Of a DNA stretch of 64,000 nt, positions 11,996-22,053 are shown piece by piece. Within the stretch, counting starts at the first letter, position 1. Every line of letters begins with the position of its first letter. The DNA is from Entonaema liquescens (Eukaryota; Ascomycota; Sordariomycetes; Xylariales; Xylariaceae), in contig CADCSX010000005.1 in NCBI GenBank assembly GCA_902805475.1, positions 2,863,501 to 2,927,500 of the forward strand, given 5' to 3'. The notes beneath the pieces were generated by a model. The model did no database searches and had not been told where the DNA came from. It saw nothing but the letters and a program-made list of their open reading frames with translations. Position numbers and translations under genes: made by a program.

Positions 11996-13494
11996 ATGCC
12001 TCCCCCGAAGCCATCGCGTAAATACGACCTCTTACTCCTAGGCGCATCAGGCTATACAGGTGTTCTCACCGCGCGACATATTGCTGCAACTTTTCCAATA
12101 AATCTAAAATGGGTCATCTCCAGCAAATCGAGAACCAAAATCGAAAGACTAGCTGAACAGCTCAAGAAGGACTTCCCAGACAGAAAACAACCGGGTAAGG
12201 CAGTTCCTACTTCTAAGGTTGGAGGGCTCAGTAATGACTGACCCTCGCGACGCTAGAGATTGAAGTGATTTCAGTAGAAGATGGTGAAAAGCTCAGCTCT
12301 ATTATTGAGCAGGCAAGAGTTTGCATCAGTTCCGTATTCTATGCCGCAGCTGGCGAACAGGTCGTTAGAGCTTGCGTTGAGGGGGGTACTGACTATGTAG
12401 ACTGGTGAGTAGCAAACAACTACCCTATTTAATGTACTAGTGGTTCCTCAATTCTTACATTTGATGTTAGTGCCGCGGTGCCATCTCTTCTTTATGTTTG
12501 GACCCGGAAATATCACCAGAAAGCCCAAGAGAACGGACTTGCGGTAGGCCTCCGGCTTTCCAAAGGGATTCCTATCAGCTGACAACCACCAAGCTCATTT
12601 ACGCCTGTGGGGTCCTGATAACCCCTATAGACCTCATTTGCCGGCTCGCCGCCCAAGAGATCAAATCGCGGTGGTCTTTAAAGACCCAAGATGTTACTCA
12701 CGCTTCGGTTGGGTTGGAGTAAGAAATCGCTTTCACTATTATAAGCCGCAAGTTTAATCTCTAATTTAAACTACCACAGCACGAATTTGAGTGGCGGTAC
12801 AATGCGAACTATTCTTACACAATTAACATTAAACCCTCAACTCCTAAAACAAACCCAGAGTCCATCAGCCCTAAGTACCGGAGAACACCCGTTTAAGCCA
12901 TCTCCATTTAGTGGTCTACGCAAACATCCCAAACTAGGGTGGCTTGCGGCAACTAGTATAACAGCTGAACAGAATCGTGCAATCATATATAGAACTTGGA
13001 GCTTACTCGAAGGAACCGACAAAAGCTACGGGCCTAAATTTGAGTTCAATGAATATGACAAAGCTCCGTCGGCTCTCTGAGGCATGAGAATGATTGTGCA
13101 GTTCTACATTGTCGCATTCATTATAAGTCTAGCCGGAATCGGCCCATTAAAGAATTATCTATTTTCCTTGCTACCGGCTTCGGGAGATGGCCCCAGCTCC
13201 GACATTGCTAAATCAGTGCCGGTATCAATGGAGGTGCTTGCGACAGCTGATACGGGGACTCAGGAAACCAAACGTACTAGATCCGTGCGGGTCAAATTCC
13301 TATATACAGGTGGTCATTACCCTGTTTCAGCGATGTTTATGGCAGAAGCAGCTGCGTCGTTACTTTATTCCAGACAGTTCGAGGGAAATATTACTGGTGG
13401 CTGTCTTACGCCTGCGATCTTGGGTTCCGATTTCGTTGAACGGACTCGAGTACAAGGCGCACAGTACACAGCAGAGCTTATTGAAGAGGACTAA
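11996..13494 (+). pseudogene. Saccharopine-dehydrogenase-like (trans-acting enoyl reductase type) oxidoreductase with an in-frame stop
   Basis: Five exons can be read: 11996-12194, 12257-12404, 12471-12543, 12594-12718 and 12780-13494. All introns are short and canonical and frame is kept throughout, giving 419 codons plus the final stop. The N-terminus KYDLLLLGASGYTGVLTARHIA is a Rossmann nucleotide-binding motif. AAGEQVVRACVEGGTDYVDCAA, LIYACGVLITPIDLI and LSGGTMRTIL are family blocks. Codon 282 is TGA (13078-13080), between DKAPSAL and GMRMIVQFY. The same frame then runs on for 138 family-like codons. No intron can remove the stop because there is no nearby GT..AG pair. A single nonsense change, perhaps recent, is the simplest reading; a base-calling error is the alternative. 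Only one stop and no lost exon suggest little decay. The substrate is unknown. Confidence 0.75.
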
Positions 13495-14967
13495 GAGATT
13501 ATATATACATGGTAGCTATCCACGGTATTCAACTAAGGACCGTCTTGCTTATTGGTGAAGTCGGTATACTCTCTGTTGCTATGTACGTTGACGAAAAGCC
13601 TGTAAAACCCGTGCCGGCCTCCTTAATATACCGACCGCTATAGGCACACCAACGTGTCGGGAAATAGGCGAGTGCCTCAGGGTTGCTGGAATGATAGCTG
13701 TAAGAGTAAGCCTTGAAAATCCGCGATAAGTAAACTGCACGATGAGCGTGAGTGACTATCATTGATAGTATGAGGAACTGTATTTCCTTTTGTGAGATGC
13801 TTGCATATACGCGGCTTTTATGACCCAAGGAACCATGGATATTGGAGACACCACTGAAAATGACAAGAGTTTCTCAGCGAGCCGCCACTCTTTTTGACAG
13901 CAATGCATTACCGTTGGAGACTCCTTACGAAGAAAACAAATTACTAGGATATCTTCATCTCTCTATGCCTGGCTCCGGGATGGTTGATTTCAAGGTCCCG
14001 GTGATGATCGACCTCAATGAGTTCGACTCTGTCTAAGGAGAATTATACTTATTTACAACATCAGGAGCCCGAACATGGAGATATGCGATACTAGAATTTA
14101 ACGGACTAGATTAGGGTATTTCACTACGTTATGATAAGCTTCGCCTACGACCAGACTGGGAAGTTATTATCTTGGCTGTCATAGGCTACCTGTACCTATC
14201 CGTCAAGGCGCATCCCGAGCGAAATTCGGATCTCTCAGGGTTGTATTGTCCGGCGCGGCAATGAGTGGGTATTTCTCCATGAGAAGCGTAACAGACCCCA
14301 GGATTAAAGCTTGCATATGTACGTCGTACCGGCGAATTTTACGATCTGGGGACCGCCGTCAGGGGTCGAATACCTTTTCTTATGAAGCACATTAGCGGTG
14401 TGTAACTGACACCCTCATTCATTAATTATTTGTGAATTGGATTTAATATTGCCCTTTATTTCGGGCTGGACATAATAGGCCTGCCTTTGGGGCCTTCTCG
14501 CTAAGTAGAGGCTCTTTACAGGCAAAGGCGGTAACTATTATTCGTTTCCAAGCTAACCATCGGTCCGGATTTCCAAACACGACTCCATTAGACACAGAGA
14601 CAACAAATGAATAAGTAAGAATTCCTTAGAAAAAGTCCAAGCAAGCTCCAATCTTTCCAGTTTGGATATATAGACCAACCGACGTCATTGGGACTGGTGC
14701 CCCTGGCTTGGCATCGTGGCATTAATTCTGAAATACTGCGGCTTCTCGTTGCAGTTCCATGGATGGATAGCTTAAGCATGAGTGGCACTTCGATCTAATT
14801 ATCAGTGAAAAGCGACTTGTCTCGGGCTGCCGTAGACTCGGTGAGCTCGGATCAACAGATAACCCCTACTTTCTGTGCCTGAAGCGCAGAGATGGCATAG
14901 AACACTTGATCATGTTCAAACCAATGAAGCCTCGGCGAAGGCATAACTGTATAAGAGAGATGAGAGG
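13495..14967. other. Intergenic, no supported gene
   Basis: About 1.5 kb between the dehydrogenase-like gene and the 3' end of the pseudokinase gene. ORFs at 13529-13828 (-), 13842-14036 (+) and 14588-14788 (-) are short, start without context and resemble no family. The composition is less AT-rich than the true spacers, so remnants of former genes are possible but unproven. Confidence 0.35.
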
Positions 14968-17421
14968 TTAAATACTTTGAATAGATGTACTATTTCTTCC
15001 TGCCGCTGCCGCGGCTGCTCTCAAGCGAGCCGTGACTTTCTGATATACCGCTCTTGGCGCTAACCCACAGTCATGGCCGGGCACAGGCCAGCTAGGTTGC
15101 GGGAGATCGATATCCGCACCACTGGTAAGTAATAGCTCAACAATTTCTTGGTGCCCTAGTTCCATGGCCAACTCGATAGGCCGACTGCAGGAAAACCATA
15201 TTGGGTCCTTCCACATATCATACTCATCCAGATCCCAACAGAGGCTGTGGTAGCTAGTATTCACATTCGCCCCGTATGAGAGTAACAACCTAACCAGATC
15301 TCTGTTCCCTTTCTTAACTGCACGGACGATCGGTGGCATGAATTCATCTGTTTCCGCGAGATCGTAGAAATAGCAGCCGTTATCATTGGGGTCCTGGGGA
15401 AGAGGCTTATCTGCTTCTTCAAATTCGCACTGAACACCGTTTTCCAGTAGGAGTTGAACCATTAGAATATCCTGCCGGGACACGGCGATGCCTAAAGCTC
15501 TTGTTGAAGCTACCCGGTTAGTGCCTTGGACCAAAGCACGAGCGATTTCTTTATTTCCCTTCTCTACGGCCTTGACCAATGCAGGCCCTCCACCGTGCAG
15601 TCCGCGCACATCATGACTTGGAAAATTCGCATCAGCTTCCCTTTCGAGGAAGAGGTTTACCAGAGCGAGATTTCCCTCGTCTGCAGCCCATTCTAGCGGA
15701 CTTATTCGCTTAGACCCAACGAATATGTTCAAATCCATGCCATATTCCAATAGTTGTGAAATGACCCGGTCATGTCCGGCTTGCAATGCTGCCTCGAGCA
15801 CATCTTCCTTTTGGGTTCGGGTAGGAACACTGGGATCTATGCTCTCACTGCCTGTGGCCTCACTGCGTTGATCCAGGGGAGCCGTAGATCGAGAAGGCAC
15901 TGGTTTGTCTTCACCCGTGAAGCGATTGTGCAAATTGAACTCACGGCGAGCCCCGTCCCAGATTAGTTCCCAGCCGTCATCTTGCCGGATAGTTTCTTGA
16001 GGTTCCGGGCTGATAGTGTTAGTAGCTGGGGCGCTTGTGGTGGCTTCGGATGAAATCATGAAGTGGGACAAAAAATCGTTCTTCTTTTCAGGGGGGTCAT
16101 TTAATCCGTATTGCGTAAAGGAACTGGAAATATAATCGGGGCGAAAAGTAGGTTTGTACCCTCGCTGCAGGAGTTTATTCCAATCGACACCGTCGAAAAA
16201 GGGATGGGCTTTGATCTCTGCAGCCCCTTCATTGGCTCCTAGGCGCTGTTCGGGGCTGCGATTGAGAAGCTTAGTGATCATATCCTTGGCAAAGGCAGGA
16301 AAGGAGTCGGGAAATCGGATAGGTTGAGAGAGGATCTTTTGGCATATCTTGTTGTGGTCCTCGTCGTAGAATGGGGGTAAACCTGTCAACATTTCGTACA
16401 AGAATACTCCTAAAGTCCACCAGTCTGCTGTCTTGGACTCGACTTGGTCAAGGAGCAACTCCGGGGCTGGATACTCAGGGGTCCCATGATCCCCATTCTT
16501 GATATCTGAGTTGAAAAGGCCGAAGCCGCACAGAACAACATGGCCGTTAGAGTCAAGAAGAACATTTTTCGGCTTTAACCAGGAGAAAATATTGCGCACT
16601 TCGTGGAGGTATTCCAAGGCGCAGAGAATCTCAGCAGCGTAGATTCGGAATCTATCAACATCAAAATATCGATCCTTCTGAAGGTGACAGAAAAGGGGCC
16701 CACCACTGATGTATGGCGAAAGGAGGTGTATGTCCTCTGATGATTGGAAAGCAAATGAGAGCGGCGCGATAAAAGGGTGGTTGACCTGGTAATTCCATAT
16801 TTTTCTCCACTCAGCTTGGGAAGCAAGCCCATCTGCTCTAATATTCGTCTTGGCATATACCCGCTCAGTGTCTTTCTTAATAACAGCTGGAAGCCATTTG
16901 CCAAAGATTGGTCTTCCACGCTCAAAATCTGTCTCCAGCAATGTTCTGGTTTCATTGTTGGTGTATTCGAAGCTAATACGCAGCTTACCGGTACCATCCT
17001 GCAACTCTAGCCAGCGGGCTTCAGAATCCCTCAGCTCATCAAAGGGATTCACCCGCGCCACCCCTAGATAGGCATCTGGACCCTCTAAAGGACGATTAGG
17101 ATCCCTAATATAAAGAGAGATCGTCAATTCAGAAAAACTGTAGACATCAAATTGACATGTAGCAAACTGGGCTCCCCAGATAGGGTTTTCTGTTGTCCCC
17201 CAGTAACAGTCAAGAGTTGCCTGCAACTTTTCATACTCCAAAAGCGCATATGGATAGTTACACCGTCCACAGGTAGGTAAAACGCTCCGCGTGTCATGGT
17301 GATGGTCTTTGCTGTCAGAGCGCTCCTTATAATTATCCGCTACGGAGAGGCCGGTGCATTCATGAAGAGTTACCGTCAGAATGCCACCTGGTTTCAAAAC
17401 GGAAGCCGGCGAGGTACTCAT
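14968..17421 (-). CDS. C2 domain / degenerate AGC kinase / ankyrin-repeat protein (Sch9-like pseudokinase)
   Basis: A single uninterrupted 817-aa reading frame. Residues about 8-155 resemble the N-terminal C2-type region of Sch9-like kinases (GGILTVTLHECTGL, DAYLGVARVNPF, WLELQD). Residues about 170-425 align with an AGC kinase: KKDTERVYA, a GTPEYPAPELLLDQ activation/APE segment, ADWWTLGVFLYEMLTGLPPFY and LLNRSPEQRLGANEGAAEIKAHPFF. Key catalytic positions are altered. The HRD motif reads FSW (residues 279-281) with Trp281 at the catalytic Asp, the DFG Asp is Gly299 (CGFG), and the glycine loop reads GRPIFGKW. Residues about 535-800 hold several ankyrin repeats (for example AVKKGNRDLVRLLLSYGANVNT). 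The fold is preserved but phosphotransfer is very unlikely, so a scaffold or allosteric role is inferred. The intact frame argues against a pseudogene. Confidence 0.85.
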   Translation of the reverse strand: MSTSPASVLKPGGILTVTLHECTGLSVADNYKERSDSKDHHHDTRSVLPTCGRCNYPYALLEYEKLQATLDCYWGTTENPIWGAQFATCQFDVYSFSELTISLYIRDPNRPLEGPDAYLGVARVNPFDELRDSEARWLELQDGTGKLRISFEYTNNETRTLLETDFERGRPIFGKWLPAVIKKDTERVYAKTNIRADGLASQAEWRKIWNYQVNHPFIAPLSFAFQSSEDIHLLSPYISGGPLFCHLQKDRYFDVDRFRIYAAEILCALEYLHEVRNIFSWLKPKNVLLDSNGHVVLCGFGLFNSDIKNGDHGTPEYPAPELLLDQVESKTADWWTLGVFLYEMLTGLPPFYDEDHNKICQKILSQPIRFPDSFPAFAKDMITKLLNRSPEQRLGANEGAAEIKAHPFFDGVDWNKLLQRGYKPTFRPDYISSSFTQYGLNDPPEKKNDFLSHFMISSEATTSAPATNTISPEPQETIRQDDGWELIWDGARREFNLHNRFTGEDKPVPSRSTAPLDQRSEATGSESIDPSVPTRTQKEDVLEAALQAGHDRVISQLLEYGMDLNIFVGSKRISPLEWAADEGNLALVNLFLEREADANFPSHDVRGLHGGGPALVKAVEKGNKEIARALVQGTNRVASTRALGIAVSRQDILMVQLLLENGVQCEFEEADKPLPQDPNDNGCYFYDLAETDEFMPPIVRAVKKGNRDLVRLLLSYGANVNTSYHSLCWDLDEYDMWKDPIWFSCSRPIELAMELGHQEIVELLLTSGADIDLPQPSWPVPGHDCGLAPRAVYQKVTARLRAAAAAAGRNSTSIQSI

Positions 17422-17637
17422 TTCAACAGAAACGACGTCTATCTCTGGGAATGCTAGAAAGACAGACTAATACTGGCTACACATCAAATACCCATTGGGA
17501 CACTAAAGCAAAGACAGTGCATATTCTTAGACAGTTCCCAACCAACCTAATATCAAGCCTCAAATGGTGCTATCATGGAAGGAATATCGGGAGGCTGGGT
17601 TTAGTGGTATGATCCTTCCATAATGGGTTCGTCGGAA

Positions 17638-17645
17638 TTAATGAT
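17638..17645. repeat. Left target-site duplication of the hAT-like element
   Basis: TTAATGAT, identical to the 8 bases immediately after the right inverted repeat at 18355-18362. Confidence 0.85.
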
Positions 17646-18354
17646 GAGTGATGCTATTTACAGATTACCTTGCCAGCCCTTCCACGTAGATTACCCCACC
17701 GAACGGCTGTAAGTGACTGACACGTTAAATTGACTAGTAATTACCAGTAAAATGACATGCCACTATTCAGACCCTGAGGAAACTTGAATTTAAGGTTTAT
17801 TTACTATTTACAGGTCAGTTTTACTTACTTAGGCCCCTAAAAATTCAAGTCTACTGAGCGTATTACTGAGTGTTCTATTGAGTGTTTAAGAAGGGTTACT
17901 TATAAGCATCAATATTCAACCGTATTTTGCTTGAAATACAATTGATTTTGAAGATATTTACATCTCCAGACGCGCCTCGTTACGGCGATTATATAGATCT
18001 ATTTATTTTATATTGAAAGCGTTATTATCGTGTGTTATTTGACTGCGAATATCGTCTTCCTTAGCTAAAGCGCAGCTATTTGCAGATTGATTTTTCTTAT
18101 TTGTAAATTGATTTTCTAATAAATATAGCCGTATTTAATTAAAATTAATATCAATCGATGCGCCTCGAGGAGTAGAGTTTAAATATACTAATCATTTGAA
18201 ATTATCTCCTAATATAAGTACGAAACAATTGATTGTATGATAATTGAGTTAAGATGTTAAAATACGGTAATTTTTGAGTCACCTGCGTACAGCTGCTTTA
18301 GTGGGGTAATCTACGTGGAAGGGCTGGCATGGTAATCTGTAAATAGCATCACTC
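17646..18354. mobile_element. Non-autonomous hAT-like inverted-repeat element (MITE), 709 bp
   Basis: The left end at 17646 begins GAGTGATGCTATTTACAGAT, and its reverse complement closes the element at 18354. The inverted repeats match over 54 bp with one mismatch, then stay loosely similar for a few bases. An identical 8-bp direct repeat, TTAATGAT, flanks both sides (17638-17645 and 18355-18362), which is the duplication length expected of hAT transposons. The interior is very AT-rich, with no ORF of note and no transposase, so the element would need a transposase in trans. It lies about 225 bp upstream of the pseudokinase start codon. Confidence 0.9.
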
Positions 18355-18362
18355 TTAATGAT
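18355..18362. repeat. Right target-site duplication of the hAT-like element
   Basis: TTAATGAT, the partner of 17638-17645. Confidence 0.85.
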
Positions 18363-20113
18363 TTTGATGCGGACTTAAGGAACTGGACGAATAAACGATT
18401 TGGTTATACCTTGTAGATATCTCAAAGACTATCAGTAGTAGCATAACTTTTATAGATATTAATATAGAACTAAAGCTTCTAACGTCGAAGAGTGTAGCCC
18501 GACTAAAACTAATAGCTTGGTTACCCATCATACAGCATCTGAAGTATCTAAGTTGTGACAAAGCCATTATACTTTGAACGGTCGAGGTGACCACTATGTA
18601 AACGTATATGAGCAAAAGAAAAGATTTACTGAAACCTTCTAAAGTTGATGTCTTTAATAGCTCCATACGATACTACGGCTACCTCGTTGTCGGTAAGCGG
18701 TACGTAATACTATTCAAGGTAGCCTAGGTAGCATTGGTGCAATAAGGATTTCATTCCAGCCACGGGTTACTCTTAGCTAGACGGATCTTACTGGTATATT
18801 CCAATGCCATAAGTAGTGTTAAACTTCATCGTAGCCTATAGTTTGTACTATTTATGAGTATTGATATAACGTAAAACAACGGAGTAAGAAATGACTTATA
18901 GAGTATGTGACTACATCGTTACACCGCATGACTACCTGCACCGACAGCAATGATGTATCTGAAGCATTTCGCAACAAGTACCCACTTCAACATCTATGAT
19001 CTCGTTCTATCTCCCGCCCTTTCGGCAGTTCTCCCCACGCCGTGATGTCAACACCGAATTCCCACCTGGAAAGAACATGGGCAAATGCCGTACATACGGT
19101 GTGCAAGGAAGGCCCACATCATTCGGTCCCCACATATTCCCTCCTCCGGGTCCCGATGACTTCCATTTTACCTATGGCCCTCTCATTGAAGTGGATCCTC
19201 CACTAAACGGTACCCTCGTGATAGGCAGTTCTTAACTCACATAGGCAATCATGAAGTAAATGATCTCAGGGGATCTATAAACCCCATCTCAACTCCCGAT
19301 CTTTAAAGATCCCTACTATGCCCAGGCATTAGTTATGTACAGGTACCTTGAATACCTTACCTAAAGATCAAATACCTAGGAGTGTTGGCAGATCTTGTGT
19401 GACGTCAGATACCACGGTCCATGTGACCCCATTGGCGCAGCCGGGTGCCAGCGGTTGTAAGCGGGCAGACACGAAATAGGCAAGAGGACATCCCAACCGT
19501 GCAATTCTATTGGCTAGCCACTCACCCAACCCATGCTCGTCTGCGCTCTGCCGCATTTTGCAGGGCTTCACCTTTTAAGAGTCGATAAGGAACATCGTTC
19601 CATTGAAGAAAGTTTGAAGCTATCCTGAAAAATTCGAAGGGATATACTTAATTACGTAGGTGATTGCTAGTCAGGTTTGAAACCTCGGTCAACTACTTTC
19701 ATTTGCATGTGTCCTTTGCACTAACTACTAAGTTTAAATTAATGACGTTGTAAAGCGATTACCGTCTTGAAGCAATACTGATCTGTAATGCATTGAATTG
19801 CTATGGATGCTTAATTGCCAACTAGGGACTGTTCATCAGAACGGGCGACTACCTACCTGGTAAGTAGACTAGGGAGTAAAGGGTATCCCGTATCGCGCTA
19901 CTGTCATGGAGATGAGTGTCATGTCAGATGTAGCTAGGTACTCAGGTATTCAAATCAAATCAACCAAGCACACGAAAACAAAGAGGCGGATTAAGTGAAG
20001 GTGGGAAATTAAGTATATTCGTATCAATTCATGTCCTTAGAGACTCCGTTCTATGTCGAAATAAGGCTCCGCGTAAAAGCAAAATCATTACTACCAAAGG
20101 GGTATCCTCCTGC
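18363..20113. other. Intergenic region downstream of glutamine synthetase
   Basis: About 1.75 kb between the hAT-like element and the 3' end of the glutamine synthetase gene. The ORFs at 18355-18666 (-), 18996-19235 (+) and 19368-19571 (-) have no recognisable domain. Short TACCTACC and GGTACC-type motifs occur near 19340-19370 and 19850-19865. No RNA gene is seen. Confidence 0.45.
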
Positions 20114-22053
20114 CTAGTTTGCTGCGCCGAAAATTGTCTCCATTATTATGCCCGTAATTTGGTACGGGTCAGCATTTGACGCCGGACGTCGGTCCTCGAA
20201 GTAACCGTAGCCTTTGGCGGCACATTCTCGGGGAATGCGGATTGAGGCACCTCGGTTTGCGATGCCGTAGCTGAACTGGTCGATTGTGCCAGTCTCATGT
20301 CTGCCAGTCAGGCGCATCTCATTGCCTTCACCGTAGACGGCAATATGTTCCTTGTGTCGGCCCTCAAGCTTCTTAATCGCCTCTTCGATGTGCTATAGGA
20401 GTTGTTAGTAGATGATATAAAAAAAGGGTGAATATTTTGAGTCATACCTTCATGCCGCCATCGACGCGCATTTCCTTGGTGGAGAAGTTGGTGTGGAGAC
20501 CGGCACCGTTCCAGTCGCCAGGGATAGGCTTAGGCTGGACTGAGATCTTGGCACCGAACTCCTCGGCGACACGGTGAAGGAGGAAACGAGCCATCCAGAG
20601 CTGGTCGCCCATCTCAATTCCTTCGCAGGGACCGACCTGGAACTCCCACTGAGCGGGCATGACTTCGGCGTTGGTACCTGAGATCTTGATGCCGGCGTAA
20701 AGGCAGGCCTTGTAGTGTGCGTCGACGATATCACGGCACATCACCCTACCGGCGCCAACACCGCAGTAGTAAGGTCCTTGAGGAGCAGGGTAACCGTTCT
20801 TGGGCCATCCGTAGGGCCTGTCCTCCATATCGAAGAGGGTGTACTCTTGCTCGAGACCAAACCACGGAACGTGGTCGGCGTGGGCTTCCATCAGCTTGGC
20901 GCACTCGTGGCGGTGGTTGAACTTGTTGGGTGTGCCATCGGCGTTCCAGCATTCGGCAAGAACTAGGATGTTGGGAACACCTCGCATGGGGTCGGGGTAG
21001 ACCGCAACGGGTCGTAGGTAGACATCGCTGTTGTCACCCGGAGCCTGGTCGGTAGAAGAACCGTCGAAGTTCCAGACGGGGAGATCCTCGGGCTTGAAGT
21101 TACCGTCCTTGGGAATCGAAGTAATGGTCTGGATACGTAAAAGTACAGTTAGCGCGGGTCCGTAAATACAAAGTACCGAAACGTAAATGAACCACTAGCG
21201 CAAGACGCGAAAGAGGCGGTACATGTGGAATTGAATAATGATTGTAGTCGCCACTGGGCGCAAGTTACGAATAATGACGCCGGTTGCCCACATGGCCACT
21301 TGCGCCACGGCTAGGCGGGTGCCGGAAAGGCGCCTGTCGACAAAGAATTACAGCGCGATGCATTGTGGGTCGAGGCTATTCTCGGCGACATGGAAGGTAA
21401 CAAATAAGTGCCAAGTGGGCGAGGTCGGAGGAAGCCGGTTCTATTCTTGATCGAGTTCGAACCGGTCAAGGCCTAAACAGGGATCTGCCAGCCTGGAAAG
21501 ACACCCAAACTGACAACAGCCCACGAATTGAATCTCATGGCGATTCAGCAGGAAAATCAGGGTCCTCTCATATGTAGGTTCCGGCCAATTCCCGTGCAAC
21601 TAGCAATGCGCCGAGAAGGGGCCTCACGCGAGGTATCAAGTAACAAGAACGCAGGCCATTCGACCGAGATAAGGGGGTGAGAATGTTAATTGCGTACCTT
21701 GCTCTTAGATCGAACATGGCCGTGAGCATCGATCCAGATGTACTCCGCCATGGCGTTTCCCTTCTGGTCAAGCTTCATGTACTTCATGAGCTATTACGAT
21801 AAGTCAGCATCATTGCTCGTAAGGCGAACAGTCGCAGTTGCAGTCGCAGCCGCAGCCCCAAAGCTGGTTGCCAATAATGCTTTTTGTCCATGTGTTAGGG
21901 GGGGGATCGCGTGCTCACGTTCTCAGTGTATGAGACATAGTGGTTGTCGGCCTAGCAGAGGGATTCTGTTAGCAAATCTTCTCGTAAACTGAGGGGTAAT
22001 TGGCTGAGGATGGCAAGTCAGTGGGGTTTTCAATGCAGGACAAGGCTCACCAT
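20114..22053 (-). CDS. GLN1: Glutamine synthetase (type II, eukaryotic)
   Basis: Five coding exons on the reverse strand: 22053-22051 (the ATG alone), 21951-21919, 21790-21698, 21128-20448 and 20392-20114. They join in frame to 362 aa, the normal length of fungal type II enzymes. The protein carries EYIWIDAHGHVRSK, the VWNFDGSSTDQAPG motif, MPAQWEFQVGPCEGI, NGAGLHTNFSTKEMR (ATP/ammonia region) and GIANRGASIRIPRE. Known reaction: glutamate + NH3 + ATP to glutamine, the main cytosolic ammonium-assimilation step in fungi. Two features are unusual. The first coding exon is only the start codon, so start-codon presence depends on splicing. Intron 3 (21129-21697) is 569 nt, several times longer than the other introns here. 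The upstream AT-rich spacer probably carries the promoter. Confidence 0.96.

Noticed and set aside
21436..21466. GGTTCGAAC-like B-box on the reverse strand inside the glutamine synthetase intron
   Set aside because: No matching A-box or acceptor stem nearby; probably chance.
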